A stretch of DNA of 64,000 bases, from the NCBI GenBank assembly GCA_021030915.1, contig JAGEMR010000017.1:248001-312000 (forward strand), read 5' to 3'. Every line of letters starts with the position of its first letter. Within the stretch, counting starts at the first letter, position 1. Below the pieces are notes generated by a model. The model saw only the letters and a program-made list of their open reading frames with translations, was not told the DNA's origin and did not search any database. This document shows positions 52,361-64,000 of this stretch, one piece after another. Both the position numbers and the translations under genes were made by a program. Source of the DNA: Astrothelium macrocarpum. Its lineage: Eukaryota; Ascomycota; Dothideomycetes; Trypetheliales; Trypetheliaceae.

Positions 52361-54609
52361 TCAAATATGGTCATCCGGAAACCCCACAAACTGCGGTCCG
52401 GACGGATACCTCCCCAGCTCCTCCAACCCCACCACCTCATCCCCGTCATCCTCCACCTCCCCCATCTCCTCGCCCACCAACTCCTCCCTATCCGGCACAC
52501 CCGCTGCACTCGTCCTCGGCAGCACCAACGACGGCTTCTCCGCCAAATTCCTCAGCAGCGCCCGACTCGCATCCAGCATGCCGACCGCATACTCCAGAAA
52601 CCGCGCGCGCCTGCTGCTGACACTCAGCGTCCAGCGGTACTCGCGCAAGCGGATGTGGTAGAAGTCGGCTTCCTCCTGCGTCGGCGCCGTCGCCCACAGC
52701 AGGCTGCCGAAGGTGCCGACGAGGGTGAAGTTGACCTTCGAGGCGAAGTACCAGAAGGCTTGCAGGTGCGCGGGCCGCAGGCGGTTGACGAAGTCCATGG
52801 CGGAGATGAGGCGCGTTTTGGCGGCGGACCGGCAGATGTACAGGAGGTACGGGTCGGAGGCCGTGGGCGAGAGGGATTGCACGATGCGTCGGTGGAGGGT
52901 GATTTCGGTGGCGAAGTAGCCGAGGTGGAGGTAGCCTAGGAGTGTGATGGTGAGTAAATGGGAGATGGAAGTTGATAAAGGTGGTGATTACCTGTTGAAG
53001 ATAACTGGTTGTCAGTGGTGCTGTCCATGCGGGTGTTTGCTGGAAGCCGTGCAAACCACTCTTTGAGCTTGATTTGGACGGGCTTGGCTCGCTCGAGGAT
53101 CAACCGTGTTGCATTGGAGCCTGCATCGTTGAAATCTGAGATGGCTGACTGCGTATAGAACGTATCCATGACTTCCGCCATGATTGAGGTCAGAGTTATC
53201 ATCTGGCAAAAAACTTCTTGGCCCTGTTCCGCGTACGGTCTTTCTTCTTCGGTATGGCTGAATCTTTGGGAAGTAACAGCTTCGTCCTCCAAAAAGTCAT
53301 CACTGATAAGAGGCTTTACTGCCCAATTGGGATCGAAAATATGGGACGGACGACCATGGATTAGTGAACTCCATTTATCTTGCATATAGAGGGCCCATGC
53401 AATTCTCTTCCGCAGTCCTTTCTCCCATGAAGGAATCTGCCATCGAGAGCAATCAAGATGAAGACCCAGCTCCTGACCAACAGCGACCAGCTGAGTGGTG
53501 AGACTCCAAAGGTCGGAATCCGGCTTCTGCAACAGTAAAAGTCCAGCCTGCACAGTGGACAACTTTGGCTTCTTGATTGCAGTCTCCAGAGAACGATGAG
53601 CAATTTCTTCCAACCTTGCAGAATCGGGCTTTGGCTGACCAGCTAGCTTCGACTCAAAAGGCCACCAATTTAGGGCTAGCAGATAGACCCCCGCAAGAAG
53701 TGCAGAACTAAACTGACGCTCATTGTTGTTATGCCGGTCAAGAAAAATCTCCTTTTCAACGATTGGAAAGCTTGGATGTACGATGCGAAAATAAATGTCT
53801 ATTAATGTAGGTCCGTGAGGCGCAACGATTTGTTCAATAGCATTGAATGCTTCCAACTCGTCGTACAAGGTCTGAGTAGTATCATCCGAATACATAATGA
53901 AGCACTCATGTTCGTCGACCTTACGGACCGTACCAAATCCTGCTCTGCTCTCGTTTCTTTCGTCAAATTGAGAGAGGCCAAGTAAGGAGTGATCATAAGC
54001 AGCAGTAGGACCAACGTAACGACAATGTTGCCTATGCTGCAGACTCAAGGTCTCCCCTGACGCGGGCGGGCTCACAGGAAGTGCGGGCGGCGGTTGAGGC
54101 TCTTCCTCTTGCTTCACAACACAAGTCTCATCAGTGTCTCGTGGGCTCGTCTGAGGAGTAACTCTTTTGTCAAAATTAGCGAGCTGTTAAAGTTTGACGT
54201 AGATGCAAATCTTTGAGATATCGGGTTAAGTACTTGCCTTCGCTTGAGAGTATTGTCAGGAATATCGCTGTTCAATTTTCGCTTCCGAGGAAGCGGACTC
54301 TGTACAAAGGTACAATCTTGTTTGTGAAACTCGCATAGAACACAAAGAACTTTCCCTTCATGTATGACGCAGCGAGATTTCCTTCTCCTGCAAGCATCAC
54401 CTGTGGCAAGTGGGTCAGTGGATGACTGCATACACGATAGAACGGTACAACGGACATGGACGTTCTCTCCGACTCCTGATGTTTGCAACGTTTTTTACGG
54501 TAGAAGTCTTGGGGTGAGGTATGTTTTCTTTCTCAATCATCACCTGAAGGCTTCCCGTCTGCGCAAAAGGTGTAGGCAGAGGGGCCAAACGAGGTAGCAC
54601 CGGCTTCAT
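52361..54609 (-). CDS. Zn2Cys6 fungal-specific transcription factor
   Basis: Firm exons: 54400-54234, 54183-52992 and 52935-52361. The first cysteine codon is split by an intron (54448-54401): T from the upstream exon plus GT makes the Cys of CDACRRRKSRC, then CVLC and a last Cys in HKQDC. That pins the upstream exon end at 54449. The two earliest exons (54609-54591 and 54475-54449) are my best phase-consistent guess and give 659 residues. KRKL-type basic residues follow the zinc cluster. The middle (GPTLIDIYFRIVHPSFPIVEKEIFLDRH, YMQDKWSSLIHGRPSHI) is the fungal_trans domain. Nuclear DNA-binding regulator; target genes unknown, and no adjacent pathway suggests one. The 3' exon shows the C-to-G skew switch. 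Confidence 0.82.
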
Positions 54610-55828
54610 TGCAAGCAGCACACTTGGAGCATCATCAACTTCGCAAGCTCTGACGTAGACCGGCTGTAGATAAGAATCCAAATTGGCATGGGATGATGAT
54701 AGACCCTGCAGAAAGCTTGACGAGTTCCGATAGCCTTTCGTCAAAAGCGATGGATCACACTGCGAGAAGGTGGTCATTAATGAATCAGGATTGGCAGAAA
54801 GCTTTAAGCTATGCACGCAGGTTGCAGATTCATAGGGGAGATGAAACATATACCTACGCTAAGAATGCAGTGATGGGCGAATTGCAATTGGACGATAGAT
54901 TGATAGATACGGAATACCGCTGTGGGGATGGGCAGGGTGAACTATCAAATCCTAGTACACAGATGGCTGGCAAAAGAAACTAAATGGGCTCGGGATAGAG
55001 GCTTAAGAATGCATTCATGCCTCCGTGCTCCCGGCAAGAGACTGGATGAGAATTAAGTAGTTTTGACTCGCTGCAGTCATTGGATTGAATCTGACACGCG
55101 CAAAACGGCAGCAGCGCGTGAACCAAAGGGCTTTTATTAGAGCGTAAGAAAGGGCCAAAGAAGAATCGGGCGAGGTCGGGGGGAGATGAAGATGCCAAAT
55201 GGTTGAGTGACATGGCTCGTGTCTATTGCAGAGTGAGTACGTAAAATAAATAGATGGTTTGCGAAGGGTTGGCTGAAAGTATTGTTCACGCGTGCGCGAA
55301 CCTTGGAAAGGGCTGTCAGGTCAGACTGTGGGCAGCGATAAGTGGAGGCCAATCACGGCAGTCGAGCCAGCCCATCCCACCCCACGCTTTAGCCGTTATG
55401 CCTGCAGGGCCGACAGCCAAGCAACTGGTCGCGTGTGTTATCTCTTACAAAATAGAGTCAATGACATCGTGGGAGGGCGATCGTCAACCTTATCGAAGCC
55501 TGACCGCAAATGAAGACGACTACAAGCATTATATGGGGCCCGAGTTGCCTGCGATCCTATTGACAAATTTTTGCATTAGATGACCCCCGAACGTAGTCTC
55601 ACCGCTTGCTGACTCTAGTAGTACACGTCACGGCACGAATGACGCTCGAAAACTACCGAGATGCTTCTCCCTTCGTCCTTTTCCTCATCAAGCCCCGGAT
55701 GACTGATATGTCTGGGCTGACGCTTAATCACAATCTTCGCAGTGCCAAAGAATCACGGCCTCCGCCCTAAATAACTCAATCGGACCGAAAAATGCTTGGG
55801 ATCCAGATAAGAATCAGATCCATGAAAA
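54610..55828. other. Intergenic, no gene seen
   Basis: Promoter of the Zn2Cys6 gene and 3' flank of the WD40 gene, both on the minus strand. An open frame continuing upstream of 54609 on the minus strand may be 5' UTR. No other gene is supported. Confidence 0.55.
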
Positions 55829-57699
55829 TTAGATCCAGACTCCTCTGTGTGTTTTGCACCGGTATCGCCTTTCGACTTCCGTTCTTGCGGGCCTAGTATC
55901 CATATTCGTTTCCTTGACCCAGTCGGAAGCAGTGGAATGACTCGTCCTTTCAAATTCCATCAAACCACCAACTTTCGCATCACAGTTGGCCACCCACAAT
56001 TCTTCTCCATCAGGCCCCAGAGCAATCCCTCCTGTGGACCCAAAAAAGTCCAGGTCCTGCCTCTGCCAGGACACTCCATCTGCATCTACAATACCCACTA
56101 TATCCTCTGCCTCTGCAATCGCAAGCAGTCGCCGTCCTGATCCTACAGGCGAGAATGCTAGCGATCGGGGACAGGACATGGTGCTTGGGATGACAGTGAC
56201 CGGCCTGCTCCACCGTCTGGCATCCCAAACGGCGACACGAGAATCCTGACCGCCTGTTGCGACGGTGACACCGTCATCTGCCCAAGCCACGGCAAACGCG
56301 TGGTCTTTGTGTACGCCGCCCAGCTCAACCAGTATCTTGCCGCTTTCTGCGTCTGTGATCCACGGCGACAATCCATCGCCGACAACAGCGCGAAGACGAG
56401 CATCTGGAGAGATGGCAGAGGCGTTGATGGGCGTTGTGTATGCGAATACACTGACAAACCGATTTGTTTTGGTGTCGAGGATACGGAGATGACGATCATT
56501 CGAAGAAAACGCTGCCAAGGGGCTTGACGACGGCATCGATCTTGATGCAAAAGCTTGGATGTGATTTGTGATGTTACTGTCCGCATTGGTGACGTAACCC
56601 TCTGTTGGTAAGGTGCCTTCTGGAGATTCCAAAGCAAGATATGAATATTCGCCATTAAAACCTCCTGCCAGCAGAACGGACGAATTTGCTGCGAGAGTCG
56701 TAATAGAAAAAGGTGTAGCGCGGGATGATTTCGATGAGGGTTCCTGTAGGTTCATGATACATCTCGTCTCGGCTGTGCATGTATTGGTATGAACGACCCG
56801 AGAGCTGGCGGCGTAGAATACGTCGTTCCGACACGGAGCAGCGATGAGATGGCGCAATTGAAAGTGCGTGAGATGCGAGCGGTGATCCGTCTTTGTGCAT
56901 CGAAAGCGAAATGTTTGGCTCTGACCGTGGGAATTTGAGAAAGACTGGCCGCTTTAGTCTCATACAAGAGACGAATTGTGGAGAAACAAACCTTTGACGG
57001 CGGTTTTCCATAGGACGATAGTCGAACTCTTCTCGCTTTATCCCGAGTCGTCCCCAACTTTGTCCAATCGATTCCCTGAAGATCGTAACTATCGCCGCGA
57101 ACATCCTCTTTTGAGATTCGCTTGGGTCTAGTCAAGTGCTTGAGCTGAAGGGCTGCAGGGCCTATCCGATCGTTCTTTGGGTACGTCTCTCCCGCAAGAC
57201 TCCAATTCGCCAGCCAGCTGCTTACATCATAGGTACTCTGGTAATCATTGACAGATGGTGGAGCAAGGGCAAACATCTCATCTATATCACTCTGTGATTG
57301 AAACGGATTTGATTCATGCGCAAGACTTGCCTCCCACTGATAGAATTCATGCAGGCTTGGTAAATAGGCAGGAACCTGTGGCAGAGTCGAAAACTGACCG
57401 CCAATGTCTTGCCAAACTGCGTTAGTCGAGTCGTTATGCAGAGGATGACTTTCCGCGTCTTGTGAATGATGGGGTGTGAACAACGAGCTATCTGGAGTCT
57501 CTGGCACCGACCACATGGAGCTTTCCGAAGCAAAAGGATGTCTCCCATCAGTAAGTTCCTGCAAAACCGTAAGGTTATCCGGAACACTCCCATCTGTTGT
57601 CCGTATCTGGCTTCCAGAGGGGACTTCACGGTAATCCATTTGCTGCTCAGCCGGACCGATCCCTGCATCAAAGTAGAAGATGTCTTCCAGCCCAGACAT
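55829..57699 (-). CDS. WD40-repeat protein of the conserved fungal type
   Basis: Exons 57699-56992 and 56920-55829 (71-nt intron, donor GTTTGT) give 599 residues. The splice joins SSYGKPPSK to SQTFRFRCTKTDHRSHLTHFQLRHLI, recreating the HFQLRNLL-type start of the beta-propeller. Repeats follow: LLAGGFNGEYSYL, PLAAFSSNDRHLRILD, AISPDARLRAVVGD, FAVAWADDGVTVATGGQDSRVAVWDARRW, SLAFSPVGSGRRLLAIAEAED and LWVANCDAKVGGLMEFER. The first ~230 residues are acidic and probably disordered. Members of this family are WD40 proteins of unclear function; some are annotated as Rfx/cell-wall-linked regulators, which I do not rely on. Confidence 0.85.
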
Positions 57700-59845
57700 A
57701 GTAGCGGGGGATTTCTAACCAGTCGTAAAATTTACCAAAATTCGCAAAAAAAGTAATCAACCACTCCCAGTATTCAGATGCCTGCTAGTCTGGCTGTGCG
57801 CAAGCTTCCAGTAGTGTCATGTCTCGCTAAGCTTGATTGAACGTTGAAGAGACCTGGTGATAATCAGATACGGGGCCATTGTAGCGAATAAACTATGATT
57901 TGATATCTACAATAGTCCAGAATACCGCAATCCTTTGTGTGATATGATGCTCGAGTTATTAACCGGAGTGTCTGCGGATGCCACTATCTCCACCAGACAG
58001 ATGCCAAGAAACGGGGAAAGGGGCTCTTGGACGTCACACTTAGCTGCCGAAAACTAACAGCATTCGGTAACTGCGCGGGCCACAAAGAGAAGTCTTGTGG
58101 GGGCTGCTATGACGAAACAAGATGCAAGAAGCAAACCTGGATCGTCAACGCCGCTGCATCTGGCCAATGAAAGCTGCGCGTCCAGTCTCGTCGAAGACGA
58201 AAAGGTGAAAGCTGAGAGATCGTGCGGCGAATTTCCGGAAGAAAAAAAAAGAAACCTAAACATCCAAAATTGTCTCCGAGAAGCCCTAGAGCCTTTGAAC
58301 GCTTTTCTGGGAAAAACCCAAAAACGAGACTCTCAGCCTCAGCCGTGCCGCATTAGAAATTTCAACTCTGGAGTTGTCGAAAGGCAAAAGAGGCGACCTG
58401 GCCCGGCTTAAGAGAACCGCAGCAAAAAGCTCCAAGCAACTAGCTCCTCCGCCAAAAAAGGAGCTCCCGGATGATGAGCCCGAGCTTCGCGACTGGCGTG
58501 AGCGACGGCGGGGGGGGCAAAGGAAAGAGGCGAAGGGCCCCCCTCCCCTCTTTCCCTTCGATCCAGGATCGACTCGTGGCAACACGTTTGGGAACGTTGG
58601 AGAAATCGAAGATGGGCGGCACAAAGACCTGCGTAAGCATCCCGATTGGGCGAGGGGCAGGCCTTTCCCCCCCCTTTCATACATTACTGGCTGGGTGAGG
58701 CATCCGGGTTTCATGAAGCGCAAGAAAAAAAAAAAAAGGGCCCCCCAGCTGGAGAAGGGTAAAGAGAGAGGAAGACGATGAGATGGCGCAACTAGGGTCT
58801 GGAGCTGGCCGAATGACTTGCTTGGTCCATTTTCTGGGGGGGACGGGAAGGAAGCGAGAGGAAGAAGGCGACTGGTGAGAAGAAGGCGGTCGATCGCGAT
58901 CTGGGGGGCAAAGTTTAGTGTTGGCGTCGTCTTTTGTGGGAAGACACGGCCAGTCTTTTTGAGCGGGACCCATGCAACGTGGCCCTGGGCGAGGGAGCTA
59001 GCTGGCGCTGTGTTCATGCCCGTTCGTTCAGTCTAGGACAGATTAAGCTTGTTCGCAAAGGGTCGGAAGAAACCTCGTGGGCTCATGTGGCGTATGGCAC
59101 GTCCCCAAAGGGAGATGGGGCATAATCGCTAAAACAACAAGGCAGATCTCGTACATAGGACTGAAGCAAAGGAAGGACGGGTAAGCGCGCTATCGAAGCG
59201 AACCAATGCACCTAGGTATTCGCTAGGATATGTCTGTTTTGAACTACTCGCTTGTCGGCAATTGGCACAGGATATCCCCATAGTGAAAATCAGCTCACCC
59301 AAGTGTACAATCGTAAGCATCGGTGCAGGATGCGATTGGTGAGTCAGCCAAGCGAGTTTGCCGAACTATAATGTTTTCGATCTCGATTCTTGAATTACTA
59401 AAAAAGTTCGCGCATGCAGATACTGCTTCCTGCAAACTCGCCCAAACGTTCAAGGAACACCAAAAGCGCTCTAAACAAATCCAGGCCCAGCTTCCTCTCC
59501 CCCTTCCTCTCCCCAATCCCCTATTACGCTGTTTCCCCCAGCCACTGAACCAGACTTGGGAGAGGGGAGGGGGCGCCCAGCTGAGCTTGTACACAAAAAG
59601 AGTCCATGCAACTAGAGAAACAGAGAAAGGGAGTACAAGCAAGGATTGGCCAGAAGGCCGGGTTCTTGGAAAAGAACAGGTGCCACTACCCAGAAACGTG
59701 AATGACAGGCCCGACACCTTGAAAAATGCAACGACGCTCAGCTTTCACCGACAGCATAAAATTACCCAGTATGACAGAACAGCCCCCCTCCTTTTCATTA
59801 CCCCTCGCCCCCATGTCAACGGCTGCCCGCATGCGAAATCGTGCT
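57700..59845. other. 2.1 kb intergenic region, G/A-rich, no gene seen
   Basis: 5' flank of the WD40 gene and 3' flank of the chitin synthase gene. Overlapping open frames on both strands at 58.3-59.0 kb are side effects of low-complexity sequence (runs of 6-8 G near 58509 and 58840, and a 12-A run near 58725). A long leader or a noncoding RNA is possible. Confidence 0.5.
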
Positions 59846-62800
59846 TCAGTGGTCGTAGTACGGCTCAAACCCGGCGGTGGGCTGCTGCTGCTGCTGCTGC
59901 TGCTGCGAATGCACCTGCGAGGGCCAGGACGAGCCCACGGCAGTGGTGGATTGCTGTGACCAGCCGGCGTTGGGACCCTTAAGCCTGCGCTCTGCAAAAT
60001 TTTGCAAATCTCCCCGTTAGCCCAATTTTCATTTCCATTTTTCTGCACATGTCGCAAAAAGTAGCGACCAACCGGAGTTTCCGAAAGAAAGACCGAGGAA
60101 AAAAAAGTGAAATTGGAATTTTTGCAAAACATACCTTGTTCAAAGTCACCCCAGCGCTTCATGGTGATCTTGCTGCTATCAAACTCGCCCTCGTACTCGA
60201 TGCCCGCCTTCTTCGTCTTCTCGCCGGCCGTCTTGCGCGTGTCGCCCCAGCTGAAGTCGTCGAACTTCCAGTAGGCGTACATGGGGAGCACGAAGTTCCA
60301 GATGGGCAGCGACGCGAGGTAGACGAGCATCCAGGCGACGTAGATGAAGCGGTGCGCCGTGAGCACGATGAGCACCGCCGGCAGGCCCAGGATCAGACAC
60401 AGCAGCACGAGCGGGATGGTGGGCGCGGCGGTGTGCGTGACGGCCGCCTTGATGGCGATGGCGATGACATAGATGGTGAAGGAGATGGCCGCCGGGAGGA
60501 CTAATGTGCCGACGAGCTCGATGAAGACGACGAATTGCATGCTGAAACAGAACGTGCCGCACAGGTCCCGGACGAGCACGAGTTCCATGAGGTTGTGCAC
60601 CGTGCTGTTGATCCACCTGCGTCGTTGTGACAGGAGCACTTTGAACTCGTCTGGCACGACGGTTTTGCAGACGGCCTGTGGAACAAAGACTTGTTTTCGC
60701 TTGGGAAAGGTCTTGAGCATGAGCGTTGATAGGTATCGGTCTTCTCCCAATAGAAGCAGGTTCTTCTTGTGTAAGGTGTCAACCACGTTTTCCGAGTAGT
60801 GCTCCACAATGTCGGGATTGGCAAGAATGGGCACCCAATAATTCTGACCGCCCTTTGGAGCTTTGATTCGGTACATGCAGAAGCAACCTGGCAGACAGGT
60901 CACACCGCCGAAAACTGATTCAAATGATTTGGAGAGGTGGTGAGAGACGAAATATTCGAATACTTGAATCATGGACACCCAACTCTGTCTCTTGTTTGCA
61001 ATCTTGGTCTCACCACACAAACCCATAATCTCAGGATCCTTTACCATTGCAGAAACCATGTGCGTCAGGCTGTCTGGGAAGACTTTTGTATCAGCGTCAA
61101 CCATTAGCACTATCTCGTAGAAATCTGGTGAGATTCCTGTAATTTTCCATATAGCATTGAACATTTCGTACTCGAGTTCCGTCATTCGCTCATCAAACAT
61201 GACCTTTTGCAGGAACGACATGAGCATCACTTGTCCGTCACGTTTACCGCGATTGCCTGGTTTCGACTTGGTTGCTTCATCAGGGGTCCCGCATTTCACA
61301 ACGGCCATCATCGGTACGCGCTGTTGCTTCTCTCCGGGGATCAAAGATTCTTCACCGTAGTCGTAGAATCCAGAGTACACCTTTGCCATGTTGTGACGCT
61401 TGGAGCCAGATGCAACCGCAACATAAGAGAAAGCCTGGACCTCATCTGGGAGGATGGCATGATCCTTCATCATGCCAAGTACGACTTCAGGTGTCGAAAG
61501 GTCTTCACCTTTTCCTTTGATCAAGCCATCACAAATGACGAGAATTAGCTTGTGGCTATTTGGATAATCTGTTGTAGCGATCGAATCCAGCGTTGTACGA
61601 AGACCGTCTGCACCTTCAGAGTAGGCTGTGACAAGACAGATTGTATGGGCCAAGGGGTATCCAAAAGGTTCCCATTCTGATGGTGGCTGTGGAACGACAG
61701 CCTCATGAACGAAACCGGCAGGACCTGGCCCATCAACATCTGCCATAACGCTGTATTTTTGATCCGTTGCGGATGACATGAGAAGGCTGCTTCGACTTTC
61801 CCCATGAGAGTGTTTGGTCCCTGATCCCATATACGATGGCAGGTTGGTATCGCTGCTGTTCACTTGTTTGTAAGCAGAATTGCCCGGAAGGAGTCGTGCG
61901 CTAGAACTCTGACTCGCCATAGTCGTGGGTGCTGGCCTGTTTTTCTTTGAAGATTTTTCAATTTCGTACGGACTGGTGAATCGAGAGGTTGTGGGCAAGA
62001 AGCTTGCACGTTTGCTTGATCTATCTGCAGCCAGTCCACCCATATTTTCGCCGATTTTGGGTGCTGGTCGATAAATGTCGTCGCTCCAGTCTTCAATCTG
62101 CTGGTTCCTCTCTTTCGAATCGGTCCCAAGAGACGTCTTGGTCGCACCAAAACGCTTGCAGAGAAACCATTGGAACATCACAGCAAGGAAAAACTTGATC
62201 ATGACAATGGACAAGATGAAGATTAGAGACACATAGAGGACAACTTTGGAGGCAATGCATCCGACCGTTGCAGTATCAATGGATCCGACTTTGATGATTT
62301 GAGAAAAGCAATTTCCAGTATCCTTGGCTCCTTTTGCAATCCAGGCTTTGGTGACATCAACACCGCGAATGCTAGTGTCATTGGCAATGGCATCCCATTC
62401 AGAAGGATAGCTGACCTGAGTCTTGTTGAACCAAGCCAGAAGGCTCAAATCAAGCACGTCGCCGCTGTACACAATCAAGTTTCTTGAGGTATTCTTCACG
62501 TCGTCCCATGTAAAGTAGACATCCCCTGAGCTTTGAAGGCTGTAGAAATCGTTCCTAGCGCCTGACGAGGTATGACACGAGTAACCCAGATAGTAAGGCA
62601 TTGTTAAATTCGGTTGTGTCGAGCCATCTTGATTGTAGGGGTTGCAAGGAAAGTACCACGCCAGGTCACCGTTACTATTGGTAGGGACGTCGGAGTTTGG
62701 CGCCAGTGTAATCATGCCTTTGCAGGCGCCATTGACATTCTGGAACAGAAAGCTCCCATCTTGTCCTCCGTGAGGTTGATCCATATCCCAAAGCACGTTA

Positions 62801-63711
62801 CCTCCAGCAGCTATTCCGCGCGCCTGTGGATGTTGTGAACGGGTGAGGTCGTAGGCTTCACCATGAAATATCATGTATCCATCTCCGACGTGGTTGACCC
62901 TTAATCTTACCGGACCACCATTTGGACAAACAGCGTCCGTGAAGCCAAAGGTGAGAAAGCCGACAAATGCGGCGACTTGGAGGATCAAACTGATTAGGCC
63001 CATCTTTTCACGCCATGCTCGCTGCTGTGCCTTTGCTGGTTTGCCAAAGCAGGCCAATACAGCATCAGGGCACCAGAAGGTTATCAGATGACAATACGAA
63101 GTCCATAGACTTAGTGGGGCGACTCCAACGTCTTTTTGTCGAACTTTTTCACCCGGTTGCTTCTTCAGAGTACCCGTTCTCGTAATCTTTCGCTGTATCC
63201 TTCGACTCCCACCCCCAGCATTCTTTAGTCGTCCTTTTTCATCTACTCTGGGAGGACTTTGTGGTTCAGGTCGGTTGAGACTTTTGAGATCCGTACTCTC
63301 GGAGCTGACCGTTTCTGCCTCTCCATGATCAAGTATTGGGTCGTTGCCGGTCGTTGAGGGGTAGACTGTCATATTCTGCGCATGTTTGCGATAGTGATAT
63401 TGAGGGTGATCACTGCCAATGCGAGTCCGTTCTGGTCGGATCAAACTGCGTTTCCGATGCAAGTCGTTACTTGCCTTGTTTCCCAGCATCATTGGATCGC
63501 GATCCGCTCCTGGTGTGCCGGGCGAAGGCAGAGGGCGAACATAGGCGTCTGCGGATTCTTTTCGAGTTGGCGACGGTTTGGGTTTCTCCGATCTCTCGTA
63601 GGGTGAAGCCTCCAGATCAGAGGGCCGACGTCGTCTCGGGGAATCTTGATGTGTGGATCGTCGATGTTCCCGCTTAGGAGAGATGGGCGGTGGTCTTTGT
63701 GGTGGAGGCAT
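59846..63711 (-). CDS. Class IV chitin synthase (Chs3-like)
   Basis: Exons 63711-60135 and 59991-59846 give 1240 residues. Polymerises UDP-GlcNAc into chitin at the plasma membrane. The intron (60134-59992, 143 nt) is certain because splicing turns the end into the family tail: WGDFEQERRLKG, then STTAVGSSWPSQ, a CAG-encoded poly-Gln of seven, and TAGFEPYYDH. Residues 1-200 are basic and disordered. TM helices near 205 and 245 bracket a cytochrome-b5-like lumenal segment (HVGDGYMIFHGEAYDLT). The catalytic GT2 domain has LMVDADTKVFPDS (~868), GEDRYLSTLM (~989) and SQRRRWINS (~1024), then C-terminal TM helices. No myosin head, so class IV rather than V/VII. Unspliced, the frame would run on to a wrong C-terminus. 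Confidence 0.95.
59884..59904 (-). repeat. (CAG)7 microsatellite in the chitin synthase gene
   Basis: Seven consecutive CAG codons in exon 2 of the chitin synthase gene encode poly-Gln close to the C-terminus. A likely site of length variation between strains. Confidence 0.8.
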
Positions 63712-64000
63712 GGTGCTGAATTCACATAGGGGTTAGCCACATTCCATTGTTCTCGCTCGGCATCGCGTCGTGTCGTCCATGACATTACTTGCACTCACAT
63801 TAACTCTGCAGATGTGATGCAAGCTTTCTGGTTTGTTCGGAAGATTCACGATGGCATGGCACAGATTGGGACAGCTTGAGTCGGAGCCTCGGTCCCACTC
63901 CTAAGACGCAAACAGAAGCTTTGGCAGGGAAATGCAGTGCGGCGTGCACAATTCACAACGAGCGGAGGTTGAACAACAAGGCACGAACGAGTGACTCCAA
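63712..64000. promoter_or_regulatory. Chitin synthase 5' flank
   Basis: Upstream region of the chitin synthase gene up to the window edge. No site is recognised. Confidence 0.4.

Noticed and set aside
52236..54609. Zinc cluster with only five cysteines
   Set aside because: The sixth cysteine codon is split by the intron at 54448-54401, so the motif is complete after splicing.
58374..58781. 135-codon Lys/Arg-rich + strand frame
   Set aside because: Low-complexity purine-rich DNA with equally long frames on the other strand; no splice or start context.
59686..60134. Chitin synthase C-terminus as read without splicing
   Set aside because: The read-through end is unlike any class IV enzyme; the 143-nt intron restores the typical FEPYYDH end.
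1..64000. CRISPR arrays, operons, bacterial promoters or Shine-Dalgarno sites
   Set aside because: The DNA is clearly eukaryotic; no regularly spaced direct repeats were seen.

Overview
This 64 kb window is nuclear DNA of a filamentous ascomycete (Pezizomycotina). Three things show it: short introns (mostly 48-105 nt) with GT-AG ends and CTAAC-like branch points; a fungal-only gene set (class IV chitin synthase, PNP-NACHT-WD40 NLR, Zn2Cys6 regulator, NTR2, DUF7924, MpaB-type oxygenase, QDE-2-type Argonaute); and gene spacing of about 1 per 2.5-3 kb on both strands. A Dothideomycete-type genome is my guess, not something the sequence proves. No rRNA, tRNA, CRISPR array or intact transposon was recognised.

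Layout. 0-12 kb: F-box protein (-), secreted GH20 hexosaminidase (+), SAM methyltransferase (+), low-complexity Ala/Pro/Lys-Gly repeat protein (-), MDR enoyl/quinone reductase-like gene (-). 12-23.6 kb is an accessory block: a fold-back element, an MpaB-like gene with one in-frame stop, a PNP-NACHT-WD40 NLR with a frame break at its domain junction, an unknown two-exon protein, and a DUF7924 protein with a nuclease-like core. 23.8-43.7 kb is mostly housekeeping: six-hairpin glycosidase, myosin light chain, Fhit-type HIT hydrolase, Argonaute, class II aldolase, degenerate GH47 mannosidase, SR-rich cyclophilin, NTR2 splicing factor and Erv46-type cargo receptor. 44-52 kb is a second accessory block: a TPR protein ending in two membrane helices, a multi-TM protein with an in-frame stop, and a decayed duplicate segment. 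52-64 kb: Zn2Cys6 regulator, WD40 protein, class IV chitin synthase.

How the genes relate. I see no biosynthetic cluster; neighbours mostly serve unrelated pathways. Glycoprotein and secretory functions recur (GH47 relative, Erv46, GH20, chitin synthase), as do RNA functions (Argonaute, NTR2, SR-cyclophilin), but nothing shows shared control. The accessory blocks hold the self/non-self-type genes (NLR, TPR protein) together with the broken genes and repeats.

Most interesting: (1) a 104-bp insertion between 14-bp direct repeats inside an exon of the reductase, which either made a new intron or broke the gene; (2) GC-rich gene patches that each switch from C-rich to G-rich on the + strand; (3) a phase-neutral cassette exon bounded by a GC-AG intron; (4) two otherwise intact genes, each with a single in-frame stop; (5) the NLR domain-junction frame break. 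All exon joins were worked out by eye from frame, splice sites and family conservation; none has RNA support here.
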